A stretch of 64,000 nucleotides of DNA from Gordonia amarae NBRC 15530 (GCF_000241345.1 NZ_BAED01000020.1:62001-126000); one strand, 5' to 3'; counted from the first letter of the stretch, positions 34,162 to 42,359 are shown. Numbers and translations are program-made. Notes: a model not told the origin generated them from the sequence alone.

Positions 34162-35094
34162 TCAGACGGCCTTGCTCAGGGTGCGTGGGGTGGCAGTGCC
34201 GGGGTCCCGTCCGGCCCCGAAATCCGATGTCTCGGCGACAAATCGGAGAACCTGGCGGGCGGCATTGCCGTGCGGTCCCGAACGACGCACCACGGCGCCG
34301 TAGGGGCGGAACGCGCCCGGATCACTGATCACGATGCGTCTGGTGGGGATCAGATGCTCGTCGGGGGCGACGGGAACGATGGCGATACCCGCGCTGTGCC
34401 TGACCAGCGCGCGCAGCGTCGATAGTTCGGTTGCCTCCATGGTGATCTGGGGTTTGAGGCCGGCCGCCTCGAACAGCCGGTCCACCGTCTGCCGCAGGCC
34501 GTACTCGGTGCCGAGGGCCACCATCGGGCGTTCGGCGATCTCGGCGATCGACACCTCGGTGCGGTCGGCCCACTCGTCGGTCTCGGGCACCTCCAGGCAG
34601 AGCCGTTCCTTGCCGAGCGGAACCCACACCAGATCGTCGGTGGTGGGTTCGGGGGCGACGAAGCCGATGTCGATACGTCCGGAGCGGACGGCCTCCACGA
34701 TGGTGTTGGCGGGTCCGCCCTCGAGCTCGAACGTGGTGTTGGGTGCCTTCGCGCGGTAGCGGTCCATGAGGGTGGGGATCAGCCAGCCGCCGAACGAATG
34801 CAGGAAGCCGAGGGAGACCACCCCGCTCTCCGGGTCGACAAGGGTGCGGATCTCCTCCTCGCAGTCCTCGAGTTCCTTGATCGCCTTGATGACGTGGGAC
34901 TGGAAGATCTCGCCGTACTTGTTGAGCCGGAGGCGGTTCTGGTTGCGGTCGAAGAGCTTGACGCCGAGCTTGCGCTCGACCCGGCCGAGGGCTCGCGACA
35001 GGGTGGGCTGGCTGATGTGCAGTTCCGTCGCGGTGTTGGTCATGCTCTGACTCTTCGCGAGGGCTAGGAACCACTGAAGTTCACGTACCTCCAT
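34162..35094 (-). CDS. LysR-family transcriptional regulator
   Basis: 310 residues. The N-terminal winged helix-turn-helix (MEVRELQWFLALAKSQSMTN, LHISQPTLSRALGRVERKLG) is followed by KLFDRNQNRLRLNKYGEIF. The inducer domain starts SGVVSLGFLHSFGGW and includes IDIGFVAPEP. It sits between the VOC operon and the dioxygenase operon. T-N11-A boxes of one sequence type lie upstream of the main catabolic operons, so it is the best candidate for the island's activator (inference). A 15-bp palindrome (35121-35135) lies just upstream of its ATG and may serve autoregulation. Confidence 0.93.
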   Translation of the reverse strand: MEVRELQWFLALAKSQSMTNTATELHISQPTLSRALGRVERKLGVKLFDRNQNRLRLNKYGEIFQSHVIKAIKELEDCEEEIRTLVDPESGVVSLGFLHSFGGWLIPTLMDRYRAKAPNTTFELEGGPANTIVEAVRSGRIDIGFVAPEPTTDDLVWVPLGKERLCLEVPETDEWADRTEVSIAEIAERPMVALGTEYGLRQTVDRLFEAAGLKPQITMEATELSTLRALVRHSAGIAIVPVAPDEHLIPTRRIVISDPGAFRPYGAVVRRSGPHGNAARQVLRFVAETSDFGAGRDPGTATPRTLSKAV

Positions 35095-35120
35095 GCCTGT
35101 CCACGATAGAGGCCGTAGTG

Positions 35121-35135
35121 ACCCGTGTCACGGGT
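35121..35135. promoter_or_regulatory. palindrome upstream of lysR
   Basis: ACCCGTGTCACGGGT, a perfect 7-bp inverted repeat around one base, centred about 34 bp upstream of the lysR start. It differs from the GATGC-N6-TGCAT boxes. An autoregulatory operator is possible but unsupported by a second copy. Confidence 0.4.
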
Positions 35136-35148
35136 CTGAGGCAAGAAA

Positions 35149-35164
35149 TCTCTGTTTTCAGAGA
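35149..35164 (-). terminator. weak hairpin after the dioxygenase operon
   Basis: TCTCTG and CAGAGA arms with a 4-base loop. In minus-strand sense the hairpin comes about 35 bp after the extradiol dioxygenase stop and is followed by TTTCTT. The stem is short, so this is tentative. Confidence 0.4.
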
Positions 35165-35198
35165 AAAATTGTCAGACCCGTGACCGGTACGGCGATCG

Positions 35199-36407
35199 TC
35201 AGCCGATCGGCCCCCAGAACGTCTCGCCGGCGTAGGTGTCGGACATCGGTTCGAGGGCCTCCGGCCAGGTGCCGGTCTGCACCTTCCGGCGCTGGTCGGC
35301 GGGGCGCACCCGGCCGTCCCAGCCCACCTGCTCCATCGAGTAGTACAGCGCCATGACATGCCCGGCCGGGTCGACGGCGTGCACCACATAGTCGATGCCG
35401 GGATGCAGTTCCTGCGGCAGGTCGATGAGCTTGACCCCGTGCGACTCCAGGAACGCCCGCGAATCGCGCAACTGGGCGTACGAGCCGAGCTGAATACCGA
35501 AGCTGCACAGGGTGCTCTCGTCAGACAGGCCGAGTGTCTCGCGGGCCTCGAGCGGCAGCAGCGCCAGGCTGTGATGCTCGGTGTTCACCCGCAGAAAAAG
35601 CGCGCGGTGGCCTGCGACGACGGTCTCCTCGGACTTGGTCATGCCGAGGGTCTGGGTGTAGAAGCGTTCGGCGGCGTCGAGGTCGTCCACGAACAGGCTC
35701 ACCGGCCCGAGTCGTACCGGGACGAAGGGGCGGCCCAGCAGCACCCCGCCGACGTCGTACTTCTTCTCTGACTTGTCGAGCCAGCGGAACCCGGAGGCGA
35801 GATCGATGCCGTCGGCGATCGCCGCGGCCAGCTCGGTACCCTCCGAACCGGCGGGCAATTCGGGATGCTCTTGCACCCACGGCCACATCGCCTGTGGCTT
35901 GCTGCGCCCGTCCCAGCCCACCTGCTCGATGCCGTACTCCAACTCGTTGGTGTGCCCGGTCGGATCGGGGAAATAGGTGTGCCAGTTGGACCCGGGGTCG
36001 CGGCCGTACCGGTCGATCTTGCGTCCCTGCTCCTGCAGCCACAACCGGGCCTGCACGACCTCCCGGAGCGTGGACACCTGCCAGGTGACCTGGTTGACGG
36101 TGATGTCGGGCCGGGCCGGGGGTTCCATGTGCTCGATCCACGGACGCGGCATCAGCACGAACGTGTGATGGTCGGAATTGTGCCGCAGGAAGTACACATT
36201 GGTGTCGGGCAGGCCCTCGTGCCAAGGGCCGGGATCGGTGACGGCGGTGTCGATCACGTCGGCGAGTTTGAAACCGAGCAGATCCCGGTAGAACGTCAGG
36301 GCAGCACCGGTGTCGTGCACCGAGATACCGAAGTGGTTGAGCCGGCGGATCTTGAAGGGCCGCTCGTACAGGATGCCGCCGACGTCGTGCAGCGTCTGCG
36401 CGGTCAT
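35199..36407 (-). CDS. extradiol dioxygenase-like two-domain VOC protein
   Basis: 402 residues, two VOC domains joined by a linker near 190-215. Both end in the same EQVGWDGR segment, showing internal duplication. The N-terminal domain keeps a 2-His-1-carboxylate set: RRLNHFGISV, SDHHTFVLMP and TNELEYGIEQ. The C-terminal domain has RLGPVSLFV, TEHHSLALLP and HVMALYYSMEQ, so the first His and the Glu are replaced. Two-domain extradiol dioxygenases normally bind iron in the C-terminal domain, so the arrangement here looks swapped. Likely meta-cleavage of a catecholic intermediate. Its ATG shares one base with the stop of the FAH-type gene, so the two are tightly coupled. Confidence 0.82.
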   Translation of the reverse strand: MTAQTLHDVGGILYERPFKIRRLNHFGISVHDTGAALTFYRDLLGFKLADVIDTAVTDPGPWHEGLPDTNVYFLRHNSDHHTFVLMPRPWIEHMEPPARPDITVNQVTWQVSTLREVVQARLWLQEQGRKIDRYGRDPGSNWHTYFPDPTGHTNELEYGIEQVGWDGRSKPQAMWPWVQEHPELPAGSEGTELAAAIADGIDLASGFRWLDKSEKKYDVGGVLLGRPFVPVRLGPVSLFVDDLDAAERFYTQTLGMTKSEETVVAGHRALFLRVNTEHHSLALLPLEARETLGLSDESTLCSFGIQLGSYAQLRDSRAFLESHGVKLIDLPQELHPGIDYVVHAVDPAGHVMALYYSMEQVGWDGRVRPADQRRKVQTGTWPEALEPMSDTYAGETFWGPIG

Positions 36408-37417
36408 CAGTCGGCCTTCACGATCTCGTTGGTCAGGGTGCCCAGCAGAGGGGAGAACACCTCGACGACGTCACCCGGCTTCAGGAAGGCCGAATCATCG
36501 AGGAAGGTCCCGTCGGGTTCGCGCTTGGACGAGTCGACGGCGGTGCCTTTCGGGGTACCCGAGAGGATCATGTCGCCCGGGTACAGAGTCAGATCCCGGG
36601 ACAGGTGGGCACCGAACGCGCCCCAATCGTGCACCATCTGGTCGGTGTTGCCGTCCTGGCGGACCTCGCCGTTGACCTTGAGGCCCACCGGGATATCGAG
36701 GGGGTCGATGGATTCGTCGACGACGATCCACGGGCCCAGGCCGGTGCCGGTGTCGAAGTTCTTGGAGTACTGGAAGTCCGGGCCGAAGGAGACGTTGCTG
36801 CGGATCGACCAGTCGTTGGCCAGGGTGTAGCCGTAGATGACCGGGGTGAAGTCCCCGGCGGCGACGTCGCGGACCTGCTTGCCGATCACCACGGCCACCT
36901 CGGCCTCGTAATCCATCAGGGTGGTGCGGGCCGGGTAGCGGACCGGATCACCGTCGGTGGACGCGGCGCGAGCATCCTTCATGAAGTACTTCGGGCCGCC
37001 GGCCTGCAGTTTGTTGATGGTCTCCACGGTGGCGGCGTCGGTGGTGTTCTTGGCCGCGGCCTGCATGTGCGCCGAGAAGTTCGCCAGCGCCGCGAAGATC
37101 CGTGACGGACCCTCGATCGGTGGATGCAGCCGGGTCTGGCCGAGAGCGAAGACGATCTGCCGGCCGTGCACGCCGGTAGTGCTGCCGGTGGACTCACCGG
37201 TGACGTGCTCGACGGCGGTGCGGGACGCGGCCAGGGCTGCGGCGCCCTCCTCGATGAAGCTGTTGAGGCCGGCCGGGACGAAGGCGTCGGCGTGCTCCTG
37301 CGCACGGACGGCGCCGGTGTCGGCGAGGTACTTGGCGTAGGCGCCGTTGGCGTCGATCACCGAGTCGTTCTCGATGATGCCGACACGGCGGTCAGGTCCG
37401 AATACTGCGATCTTCAT
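36407..37417 (-). CDS. fumarylacetoacetate hydrolase-family enzyme
   Basis: 336 residues. An N-terminal cap region, then the FAH catalytic domain with GQTRLHPPIEGPSRIFA, metal-binding MDYEAEVAVVIG and YGYTLANDWSIR, GTGLGPWIV and the C-terminal LYPGDMILSGTPKGTA and LKPGDVVEV. The family hydrolyses C-C bonds of 1,3-diketones such as fumarylpyruvate or acylpyruvates, or hydrates and decarboxylates related ring-cleavage acids. Placed directly upstream of the dioxygenase gene, it probably processes that product. AGAGGAGA lies before ATG 37417. The exact reaction cannot be assigned. Confidence 0.9.
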   Translation of the reverse strand: MKIAVFGPDRRVGIIENDSVIDANGAYAKYLADTGAVRAQEHADAFVPAGLNSFIEEGAAALAASRTAVEHVTGESTGSTTGVHGRQIVFALGQTRLHPPIEGPSRIFAALANFSAHMQAAAKNTTDAATVETINKLQAGGPKYFMKDARAASTDGDPVRYPARTTLMDYEAEVAVVIGKQVRDVAAGDFTPVIYGYTLANDWSIRSNVSFGPDFQYSKNFDTGTGLGPWIVVDESIDPLDIPVGLKVNGEVRQDGNTDQMVHDWGAFGAHLSRDLTLYPGDMILSGTPKGTAVDSSKREPDGTFLDDSAFLKPGDVVEVFSPLLGTLTNEIVKAD

Positions 37418-37489
37418 GGATTTCTCCTCTGTGCTGGAAGGGTATCTGTGCCGATTGCTCAGATGCGCGGAAGATGTTGTGCGCGAGGG

Positions 37490-39415
37490 CTACTGATTGC
37501 CCGGATCCTTACCGACCTTGTCGAAGAGCTTGCCGTCGGTCAGGGTCAGGCTGTAGATGGCCAACCGGCTGATCTTGCCGTCGACGACGGTGAAGAAGTC
37601 GGCCAGCGTCACCGTGGAGCCGCCCGCGTCCAGGTCGATTTCGACGCTGACGTGGTTGCCGTCGACGACCATGCGGCGCGGACTCGGCCGCATCGCTCCG
37701 GGTGTGACGCCCGTGCGGTACATCCGCGCGATCGCCGCGGCGCCGTACAGGGTGCCGGCGGCGTTCTGCAGCACCGCGTCGTCGGCGAACAGGTCGGCCA
37801 GCGCCTCCGAGTTGCCGGCGGTGACGCACGCGAAGTACGCCTCGACGACGTCGGCCGCATTGCTCGGGGCGGTGTCGGCGGGGCTGGGCACCGCCGCGCT
37901 GTCCTGTTGCACCGGAGCCGATTCCGCCGCAGCGGGGGTGAGGTACTTGGCCGAGGCGTAGATCGACTTGTACTGCAGGTAAGGCTCCAGCCCCAACTCG
38001 CCGCCGAGTTCACGCCCGATACCCGATTCCTTGTAACCGCCGAACGGCGCCCCGAGGTCGAGCAGGTAGTAGTTGAGTCCCACTGTGCCGGAACGGATTT
38101 GCTGGGCCACCCGCAGGGCGTGGTCCTCGTCGGAGCTGTAGACGACCGCGGCGAGACCGAAGTTCGTCTCGTTCGCCAGGCGGATCGCGTCGGCCTCGTC
38201 GTCGAAGGGCGTCACCGCGATAACCGGGCCGAAGACCTCTTCCCGGGCCAGCCTGTCGCCGGGGGCGACGTCGGCGAACACGGTCGGTTCCAGGAAGTAT
38301 CCGTCCGGCAGATCTTTGGGCCGGCGCCCACCGGCCACCAGACGCGCTTGGGTCTTCTTGGCCGCCTTGATGTATCCGTGCACCCGGTGGTGATGTCCGG
38401 CGCTCGCCATCGGACCCAGCGTCACCGCCGGGTCGAGCGGATCGCCGATGGTGAAGTGCGAATCGGCGTAGTCGGCGAGCGCGTCGACCACTTCGGCGTA
38501 GCGGGACCGGTCGACGAGGATGCGCGACTGCGTGGTGCAGGTCTGGCTGTTGTTGAGGAACGACGCCCCGTCGAGGGCGGCCAGGAAGGTGTCCAGGTCG
38601 GCGTCCTCGAGGAACAGGCCCGGCGACTTGCCGCCGAGTTCGAGGGTGACGGGGCGGATCAGGCGGCCGCATTCGGCGCCGATCGCGCGCCCGGCCTCCG
38701 TCGAACCGGTGAAGGCGATCTTGTCCACCAGCGGATGCGACACCAGCGCGGCGCCGGCGTCCCGATCACCCAGGACGACGTTGAATACGCCCTCGGGCAG
38801 TCCGGCCTCGGCGGCGGCATCAGCGAAAATGTATGCGTCGAGCGCGGTTTCGGGTGACGGTTTCAGGACCACGGTGTTGCCGGCGGCCAGCGCGGGCGCG
38901 AATTTGAAGGCGGCGAGTGCCTGCGGGAAGTTCCACGGCACGATGGCGCCGACCACACCGAGCGGTTCGCGGCGCACCAGGGTCGACCCGGCGCCGCTGG
39001 GCTGGGCCACCTCTAGGTCGAGGCCGGCCACCATATCGGCGTACATCCGGACCAGGAAGGCGGGCACCCCGCCGTTGACCTGCTCGGAGAAGCCGATCGG
39101 CATGCCGTTCTCGCGGCTGACGAGGGTGGAGGTGCCCGCGGCGCGGCGTTCGAGGCTGTCGGCGAAGCGGTGCAGGACCGCTGCCCGTTCGGCCGGGGTG
39201 GTGCGGCCCCAGGGGCCGTTGTCGAAGGCCCACCGGGCGGCCCGGACGGCGGCGTCGATGTCGGCCTCACCGCCCAGCGAGGCGGTGCCGATCACCTTGC
39301 CGGTAGCGGCCTCGGTCTGCTTGTGAACCCGGTCGCTCACCGAATCCACCCACCGGCCACCGATGTAGAAGCGCCTGCGGTCCAGGCCGCCGGGTTGCCG
39401 GGTGGTGAGAGGCAT
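37490..39415 (-). CDS. aldehyde dehydrogenase fused to a SnoaL/NTF2-like domain
   Basis: 641 residues, about 150 longer than a normal ALDH. Residues 1-490 form a full NAD(P)-dependent ALDH: VVGAIVPWNFPQALAAFKFA, FTGSTEAGR, the general base in LELGGKSPGLF and the nucleophile Cys in NNSQTCTTQSR. EVFGPVIAV and GGYKESGIGRE are also present. After an Ala/Pro linker (about 495-520) comes a SnoaL/NTF2-like domain: VVEAYFACVTAGNSEALADL and TVVDGKISRLAIYSLTL. The frame is continuous, so this is a genuine fusion. ATG at 39415 has AGGAG 7 bases upstream. An 11-bp inverted repeat and a T-N11-A box lie just upstream. First structural gene of the operon with the FAH-type and dioxygenase genes. Confidence 0.92.
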   Translation of the reverse strand: MPLTTRQPGGLDRRRFYIGGRWVDSVSDRVHKQTEAATGKVIGTASLGGEADIDAAVRAARWAFDNGPWGRTTPAERAAVLHRFADSLERRAAGTSTLVSRENGMPIGFSEQVNGGVPAFLVRMYADMVAGLDLEVAQPSGAGSTLVRREPLGVVGAIVPWNFPQALAAFKFAPALAAGNTVVLKPSPETALDAYIFADAAAEAGLPEGVFNVVLGDRDAGAALVSHPLVDKIAFTGSTEAGRAIGAECGRLIRPVTLELGGKSPGLFLEDADLDTFLAALDGASFLNNSQTCTTQSRILVDRSRYAEVVDALADYADSHFTIGDPLDPAVTLGPMASAGHHHRVHGYIKAAKKTQARLVAGGRRPKDLPDGYFLEPTVFADVAPGDRLAREEVFGPVIAVTPFDDEADAIRLANETNFGLAAVVYSSDEDHALRVAQQIRSGTVGLNYYLLDLGAPFGGYKESGIGRELGGELGLEPYLQYKSIYASAKYLTPAAAESAPVQQDSAAVPSPADTAPSNAADVVEAYFACVTAGNSEALADLFADDAVLQNAAGTLYGAAAIARMYRTGVTPGAMRPSPRRMVVDGNHVSVEIDLDAGGSTVTLADFFTVVDGKISRLAIYSLTLTDGKLFDKVGKDPGNQ

Positions 39416-39430
39416 GGTGTAGCTCCTGCG

Positions 39431-39458
39431 GTAGAAGGTGATTCGGGTCACCTTCTAC
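39431..39458. promoter_or_regulatory. inverted repeat in the ALDH 5' region
   Basis: GTAGAAGGTGA and its exact complement TCACCTTCTAC are separated by 6 bp (TTCGGG). The repeat is 16 bp upstream of the ALDH ATG and downstream of the LysR-type box, overlapping its Shine-Dalgarno side. It could be an operator for the adjacent MarR protein or a hairpin in the leader RNA. Confidence 0.6.
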
Positions 39459-39502
39459 ATTCGGCGTGTACAGCCCTCCCGACAATGCGCAGAAGTTCGC
39501 CG

Positions 39503-39527
39503 GGTCGATGCACCGTTTGCATCGACC
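39503..39527. promoter_or_regulatory. LysR-type T-N11-A box, site A
   Basis: A perfect 10-bp inverted repeat: GGTCGATGCA, 5-bp spacer, TGCATCGACC. The core GATGC-N6-TGCAT recurs at 43712 and 34013 and, with one change, at 47338. It is about 90 bp upstream of the ALDH-SnoaL start. The most symmetric of the set. Confidence 0.7.
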
Positions 39528-39553
39528 GGCATGGTTGGACCCGTCCTGCCGGG

Positions 39554-40123
39554 TCAGTCCGTCAGCCCGGCGTCGAGCCGGCCCAGGACAAGCAGGACCG
39601 CGTCGAGGTCGGCATCGGGTCCGATGAGGGGTCCCAGGGTTTCCGCCCAGATACTGCGGACCTCGGCGACCTCGGCGTGAGCCGCCTCGGTGAGCCGGAA
39701 ATGGGAACGGCGGCGGTCGGTTTCACCGACATCCTTGGTGATCAGGCCTTTGGCCTCCAGCGACCGCAACGCTGTGCTCGTGTTTCCGCTGCGCAGATCC
39801 AGATCGGCGCTGATCTTGCCGGGAACGATGCCGGGATTGACGTCGATATGCCGCAGTATCAGGCTCTCCACATTGCTCAGGTACATCGCCCGATCACCGA
39901 GGTTGATCCGCTGGATCTTGCGGGCCAGGAAGAAGATCGACTGGATGATCGAGGCGATCGCCTGTTCGCGGTCCAGGGGCGGCTCCGCGCCGGGTGCATT
40001 CTCGTCGGCGCGGTCCACCTCGTCCTGTTGTGCGGTATCCCGATGCGATTGAGTGCAGCCCGGGCCGTCCGGGCTGTATTCCTCGTCCGGTGGGCTCCCC
40101 GCCACGTCACCGTCGTTGGCCAT
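39554..40123 (-). CDS. MarR-family transcriptional regulator
   Basis: 189 residues. The first 50 are hydrophilic and low in structure; the winged helix-turn-helix spans about 75-150: SNVESLILRHIDVNPGIVPG, SGNTSTALRSLEAKGLITKD and DRRRSHFRLTEAAHAEVAEV (the wing with DRR). Ligand unknown. Cotranscription with or control of the downstream ALDH operon is likely. GACTG-N7-CAGTC (40127-40143), immediately upstream of the ATG, could be its own operator. Start ATG 40123; a shorter start is possible because the N-terminal 45 residues are not conserved-looking. Confidence 0.87.
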   Translation of the reverse strand: MANDGDVAGSPPDEEYSPDGPGCTQSHRDTAQQDEVDRADENAPGAEPPLDREQAIASIIQSIFFLARKIQRINLGDRAMYLSNVESLILRHIDVNPGIVPGKISADLDLRSGNTSTALRSLEAKGLITKDVGETDRRRSHFRLTEAAHAEVAEVRSIWAETLGPLIGPDADLDAVLLVLGRLDAGLTD

Positions 40124-40145
40124 GTCGACTGACGCTAGCAGTCAA

Positions 40146-40176
40146 GGCCCCCGGGTTCTGGATGAACCCGGGGGCC
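40146..40176 (-). terminator. strong hairpin terminator after the monooxygenase operon
   Basis: A perfect 13-bp GC-rich stem (GGCCCCCGGGTTC and its complement) with a 5-base loop, 20 bp past the stop of the ABM-fold gene in minus-strand sense. No U-run, as usual in high-GC actinobacteria. It separates the monooxygenase operon from marR. Confidence 0.8.
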
Positions 40177-40195
40177 CTGACTGGGGTGTTGCCGC

Positions 40196-40519
40196 CTAGC
40201 CGTTGACGCCGGCGGTGGCCACGTGGATGACGTGCGGAGGTCCGGCGCAATAGGACTTCAGCACCTCGAACACCTGCTGCCCGGCCTCGGAGGCGGGGAA
40301 GTGTTCGGTGTGGTCCTCCAGCCGTGCCCAGTCGACACGCAGCACGTACGTGTCGGGAACGTCGACGCTGCGCAGCAGTTCGGCGCCCAGACAACCCGAT
40401 GCGGAGCGCAGTGCCGGCAGCACCTTGCCGAAGGCCGCCTCGAACTCGCCCGCCGAGCCGGGGACGATGGTGAGCTGAGCCAGCTCCTGAACGGCGCTCA
40501 CAGCGAGGTCGGGGCTCAC
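40196..40519 (-). CDS. ABM-fold (antibiotic biosynthesis monooxygenase-like) protein
   Basis: 107 residues, one dimeric alpha+beta barrel: ELAQLTIVPGSAGEFEAAFG, SASGCLGAELLRSVD, TYVLRVDWARLEDHTEHF. ABM proteins include cofactor-free quinol monooxygenases, so oxidation of a hydroquinone or trihydroxy intermediate is plausible. GTG at 40519 overlaps the stop of the monooxygenase gene (GTGA). An 18-bp tandem duplication repeats this junction, so a second GTG at 40501 is also well placed and would give 101 residues. Last gene of the operon, ahead of the strong terminator. Confidence 0.8.
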   Translation of the reverse strand: MSPDLAVSAVQELAQLTIVPGSAGEFEAAFGKVLPALRSASGCLGAELLRSVDVPDTYVLRVDWARLEDHTEHFPASEAGQQVFEVLKSYCAGPPHVIHVATAGVNG

Positions 40520-40531
40520 AGCGAGGTCAGG
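40496..40531. repeat. 18-bp tandem duplication at a stop/start junction
   Basis: GCTCACAGCGAGGTCGGG (40496-40513) is followed directly by GCTCACAGCGAGGTCAGG (40514-40531), 17 of 18 identical. Each unit carries a GTGA on the minus strand; the first met by the ribosome ends the monooxygenase gene and starts the ABM gene. Confidence 0.85.
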
Positions 40532-41724
40532 GCCGGCTCGGGATCGCCGAGCAGCACCGCGCCGTAGGCCTCGCGGCCGAGGGCGGAGGTGACCAGGGCG
40601 TGCCGGGCGGCGGTCTCCGAGTCGCGCCAGATCCGGCTGAGCACGTTGGCCTCGGCGAACGAACCCGAACCGGCAGCCGTGAGCAGCAGGTTGATCGCGT
40701 CCTTGCACAGTTCGGCGATGACGCCGGTGTTGTTGCGGATGCGTGCTTTGTCCTCCAGGTCGAACGGCACGCCTGCCTCGACGACGCGGTCGACGTCGTC
40801 GGCGGACTGGGCGAGCAGCAGGCCGGCGAGGTTGATTTTGGTGGCGGCGTCGGCGACGGCGAGCTGGTGCGTCGGCGACAGGCGGCCCTGCGTGTACTTG
40901 GTGTACAGGATCGGCTTGCCCACGATCGACTGCCGGACGATCTCGAGGGCGTGCCGGGCCAGACCCAGTTGCGGGGCGGCCAGGATCAGCGCGGCCACCG
41001 AACCGAACGGCACGCGGGCGATCCGGTCCTCCTTGTGCGAGGTGGCGAAGTCGCCCGCGAACATCCCGGTCAGGCGCTGGATGCGGTGGTCGGGGACGAA
41101 GGCGTTGTCGACGACGATGGTGTCGCTGCCGGTGCCCTTCATACCGGTCACGTACCACGAGTCCTCGATGGTGAAGTCCGAGGCGGGGATGTGGGCGAGG
41201 GCGACGGGGTTCTCGGTGGGGTCGTCGACCTCGACGAGCATGCCGAGGGAGGCCCAGGTGGCGGCGAAGGAACCCGACGAGTACGGCCAGCGGCCGCTGA
41301 TCACGTAGCCGCCGTCGACGCGCTTGACGTCGGGGGTGGGCTGGAAGGTGCCGGACAGCTTGGCGCGCGGGTCGGCGCCCCAGATCTCCTCCTGTGCCTG
41401 ATCGTTCCAGGTGGCGCCGAAGGCGGTGCCCGAGGACAACAGCGTCAGCACCCAGGCGGTGGCACCGTCGCCACGGGCGACCTCGGCGATGGTCTCCAGC
41501 GCGGTGTGCATCGACACGTCCAGGCCGCCGAGCCGCGCGGGCAGGAAGATCCGGAGGAGTTCGGACTCATCGAGGGCGGCGACAACTTCGGGGGAGATCT
41601 TCCGGTTCTCGGCGCCTTCGGTGGCGTGTTCGCGGATCAGCGGGACCAGTGCGGTTGCGCGGGCGACGATCTCGGGATCCAGTCCGGGCAGGGTGGTTGC
41701 GGGCGGGGTCAGCGTGGTGGTCAT
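40516..41724 (-). CDS. HsaA-type flavin-dependent monooxygenase (copy B)
   Basis: 402 residues, acyl-CoA-dehydrogenase fold, reductase-dependent group D hydroxylase. Marks: PARLGGLDVSMHTALETIAE, the helix GDGATAWVLTLLSSGTAFGA, GRWPYSSGSFAATWASLG, GMKGTGSDTIVVDNAFVPDHR and the C-terminal VLSRIWRDSETAARHALVT. The GTGSDT and WRDSETAARHA motifs are shared with copy C at 42360, which looks like a tandem paralogue. Expected to hydroxylate a phenolic ring using reduced flavin from the reductase encoded just upstream (41795-42310). The start is ATG at 41724. Confidence 0.88.
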   Translation of the reverse strand: MTTTLTPPATTLPGLDPEIVARATALVPLIREHATEGAENRKISPEVVAALDESELLRIFLPARLGGLDVSMHTALETIAEVARGDGATAWVLTLLSSGTAFGATWNDQAQEEIWGADPRAKLSGTFQPTPDVKRVDGGYVISGRWPYSSGSFAATWASLGMLVEVDDPTENPVALAHIPASDFTIEDSWYVTGMKGTGSDTIVVDNAFVPDHRIQRLTGMFAGDFATSHKEDRIARVPFGSVAALILAAPQLGLARHALEIVRQSIVGKPILYTKYTQGRLSPTHQLAVADAATKINLAGLLLAQSADDVDRVVEAGVPFDLEDKARIRNNTGVIAELCKDAINLLLTAAGSGSFAEANVLSRIWRDSETAARHALVTSALGREAYGAVLLGDPEPALTSL

Positions 41725-41794
41725 TGTCGACTTCCTTTGCGTGGGTTGGATTCTGGATAGGTTCAGGGGGAATGTCTGTGTGCCGGATGGTCGG

Positions 41795-42310
41795 TCAGGG
41801 GACGGTGGGCGGGGTCAGGTCGAGGAATCCGCCCTGCACGAACACTAGTGGCGGGTCGGCCGCCCGCACTTCCAGCGATTCGACCCGGCCGACGACCTGG
41901 TAGTGATCTCCGATCACGTCGACCTTCACGCGGGTGCATTCGAGGGCGACGATCGCCTCGTCGAGCAGGGGGATGCCGTGCGGCGATGGCTGCCAGTCGA
42001 CTCCCTCGAACCGGTCGGCGACGGGGCGGGAGAAGGTGCGGCACAGTTCGCTGTGCCGGTGCCCGAGCACGTTGACCCCGAAGCGGTCGGATTCGTACAT
42101 GAGCGGCCAGGTGGAAGAGCCCTTGTCGATGAAGAAGGCGATGAGCGGCGGCGTGAGCGAGACCGAGGTGAACGACCCGATCGTCATCCCGATCGGGCCG
42201 CCGCGGCCCGTCGCGGTGATGATCGACACGCTGGTGGGAACGTGGCCGAGCGCCTTGCGATAGTGCGCCGGGTCGGACACCGCGGGGGTCTGGGGGGCTG
42301 GGCTGCTCAT
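41795..42310 (-). CDS. flavin reductase (HpaC/HsaB-like)
   Basis: 171 residues, split-barrel flavin reductase: YRKALGHVPTSVSIITATG, IGMTIGSFTSVSLTPPLIAF, FGVNVLGHRHSELCRTFS, the GDHYQVVGRVE strand and VFVQGGFLDL. Supplies FADH2 or FMNH2 to the partner monooxygenases, using NAD(P)H. It lies between two HsaA-type genes (40516 and 42360) in one operon and is the only flavin reductase in the window, so it probably serves all three monooxygenases. ATG at 42310 with GAAGGAGA about 10 bases upstream. Confidence 0.93.
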   Translation of the reverse strand: MSSPAPQTPAVSDPAHYRKALGHVPTSVSIITATGRGGPIGMTIGSFTSVSLTPPLIAFFIDKGSSTWPLMYESDRFGVNVLGHRHSELCRTFSRPVADRFEGVDWQPSPHGIPLLDEAIVALECTRVKVDVIGDHYQVVGRVESLEVRAADPPLVFVQGGFLDLTPPTVP

Positions 42311-42359
42311 GGGCTGCTCGTCTCCTTCGCAGGACGGGGCTTTCAGAAAGACGGGGCTT

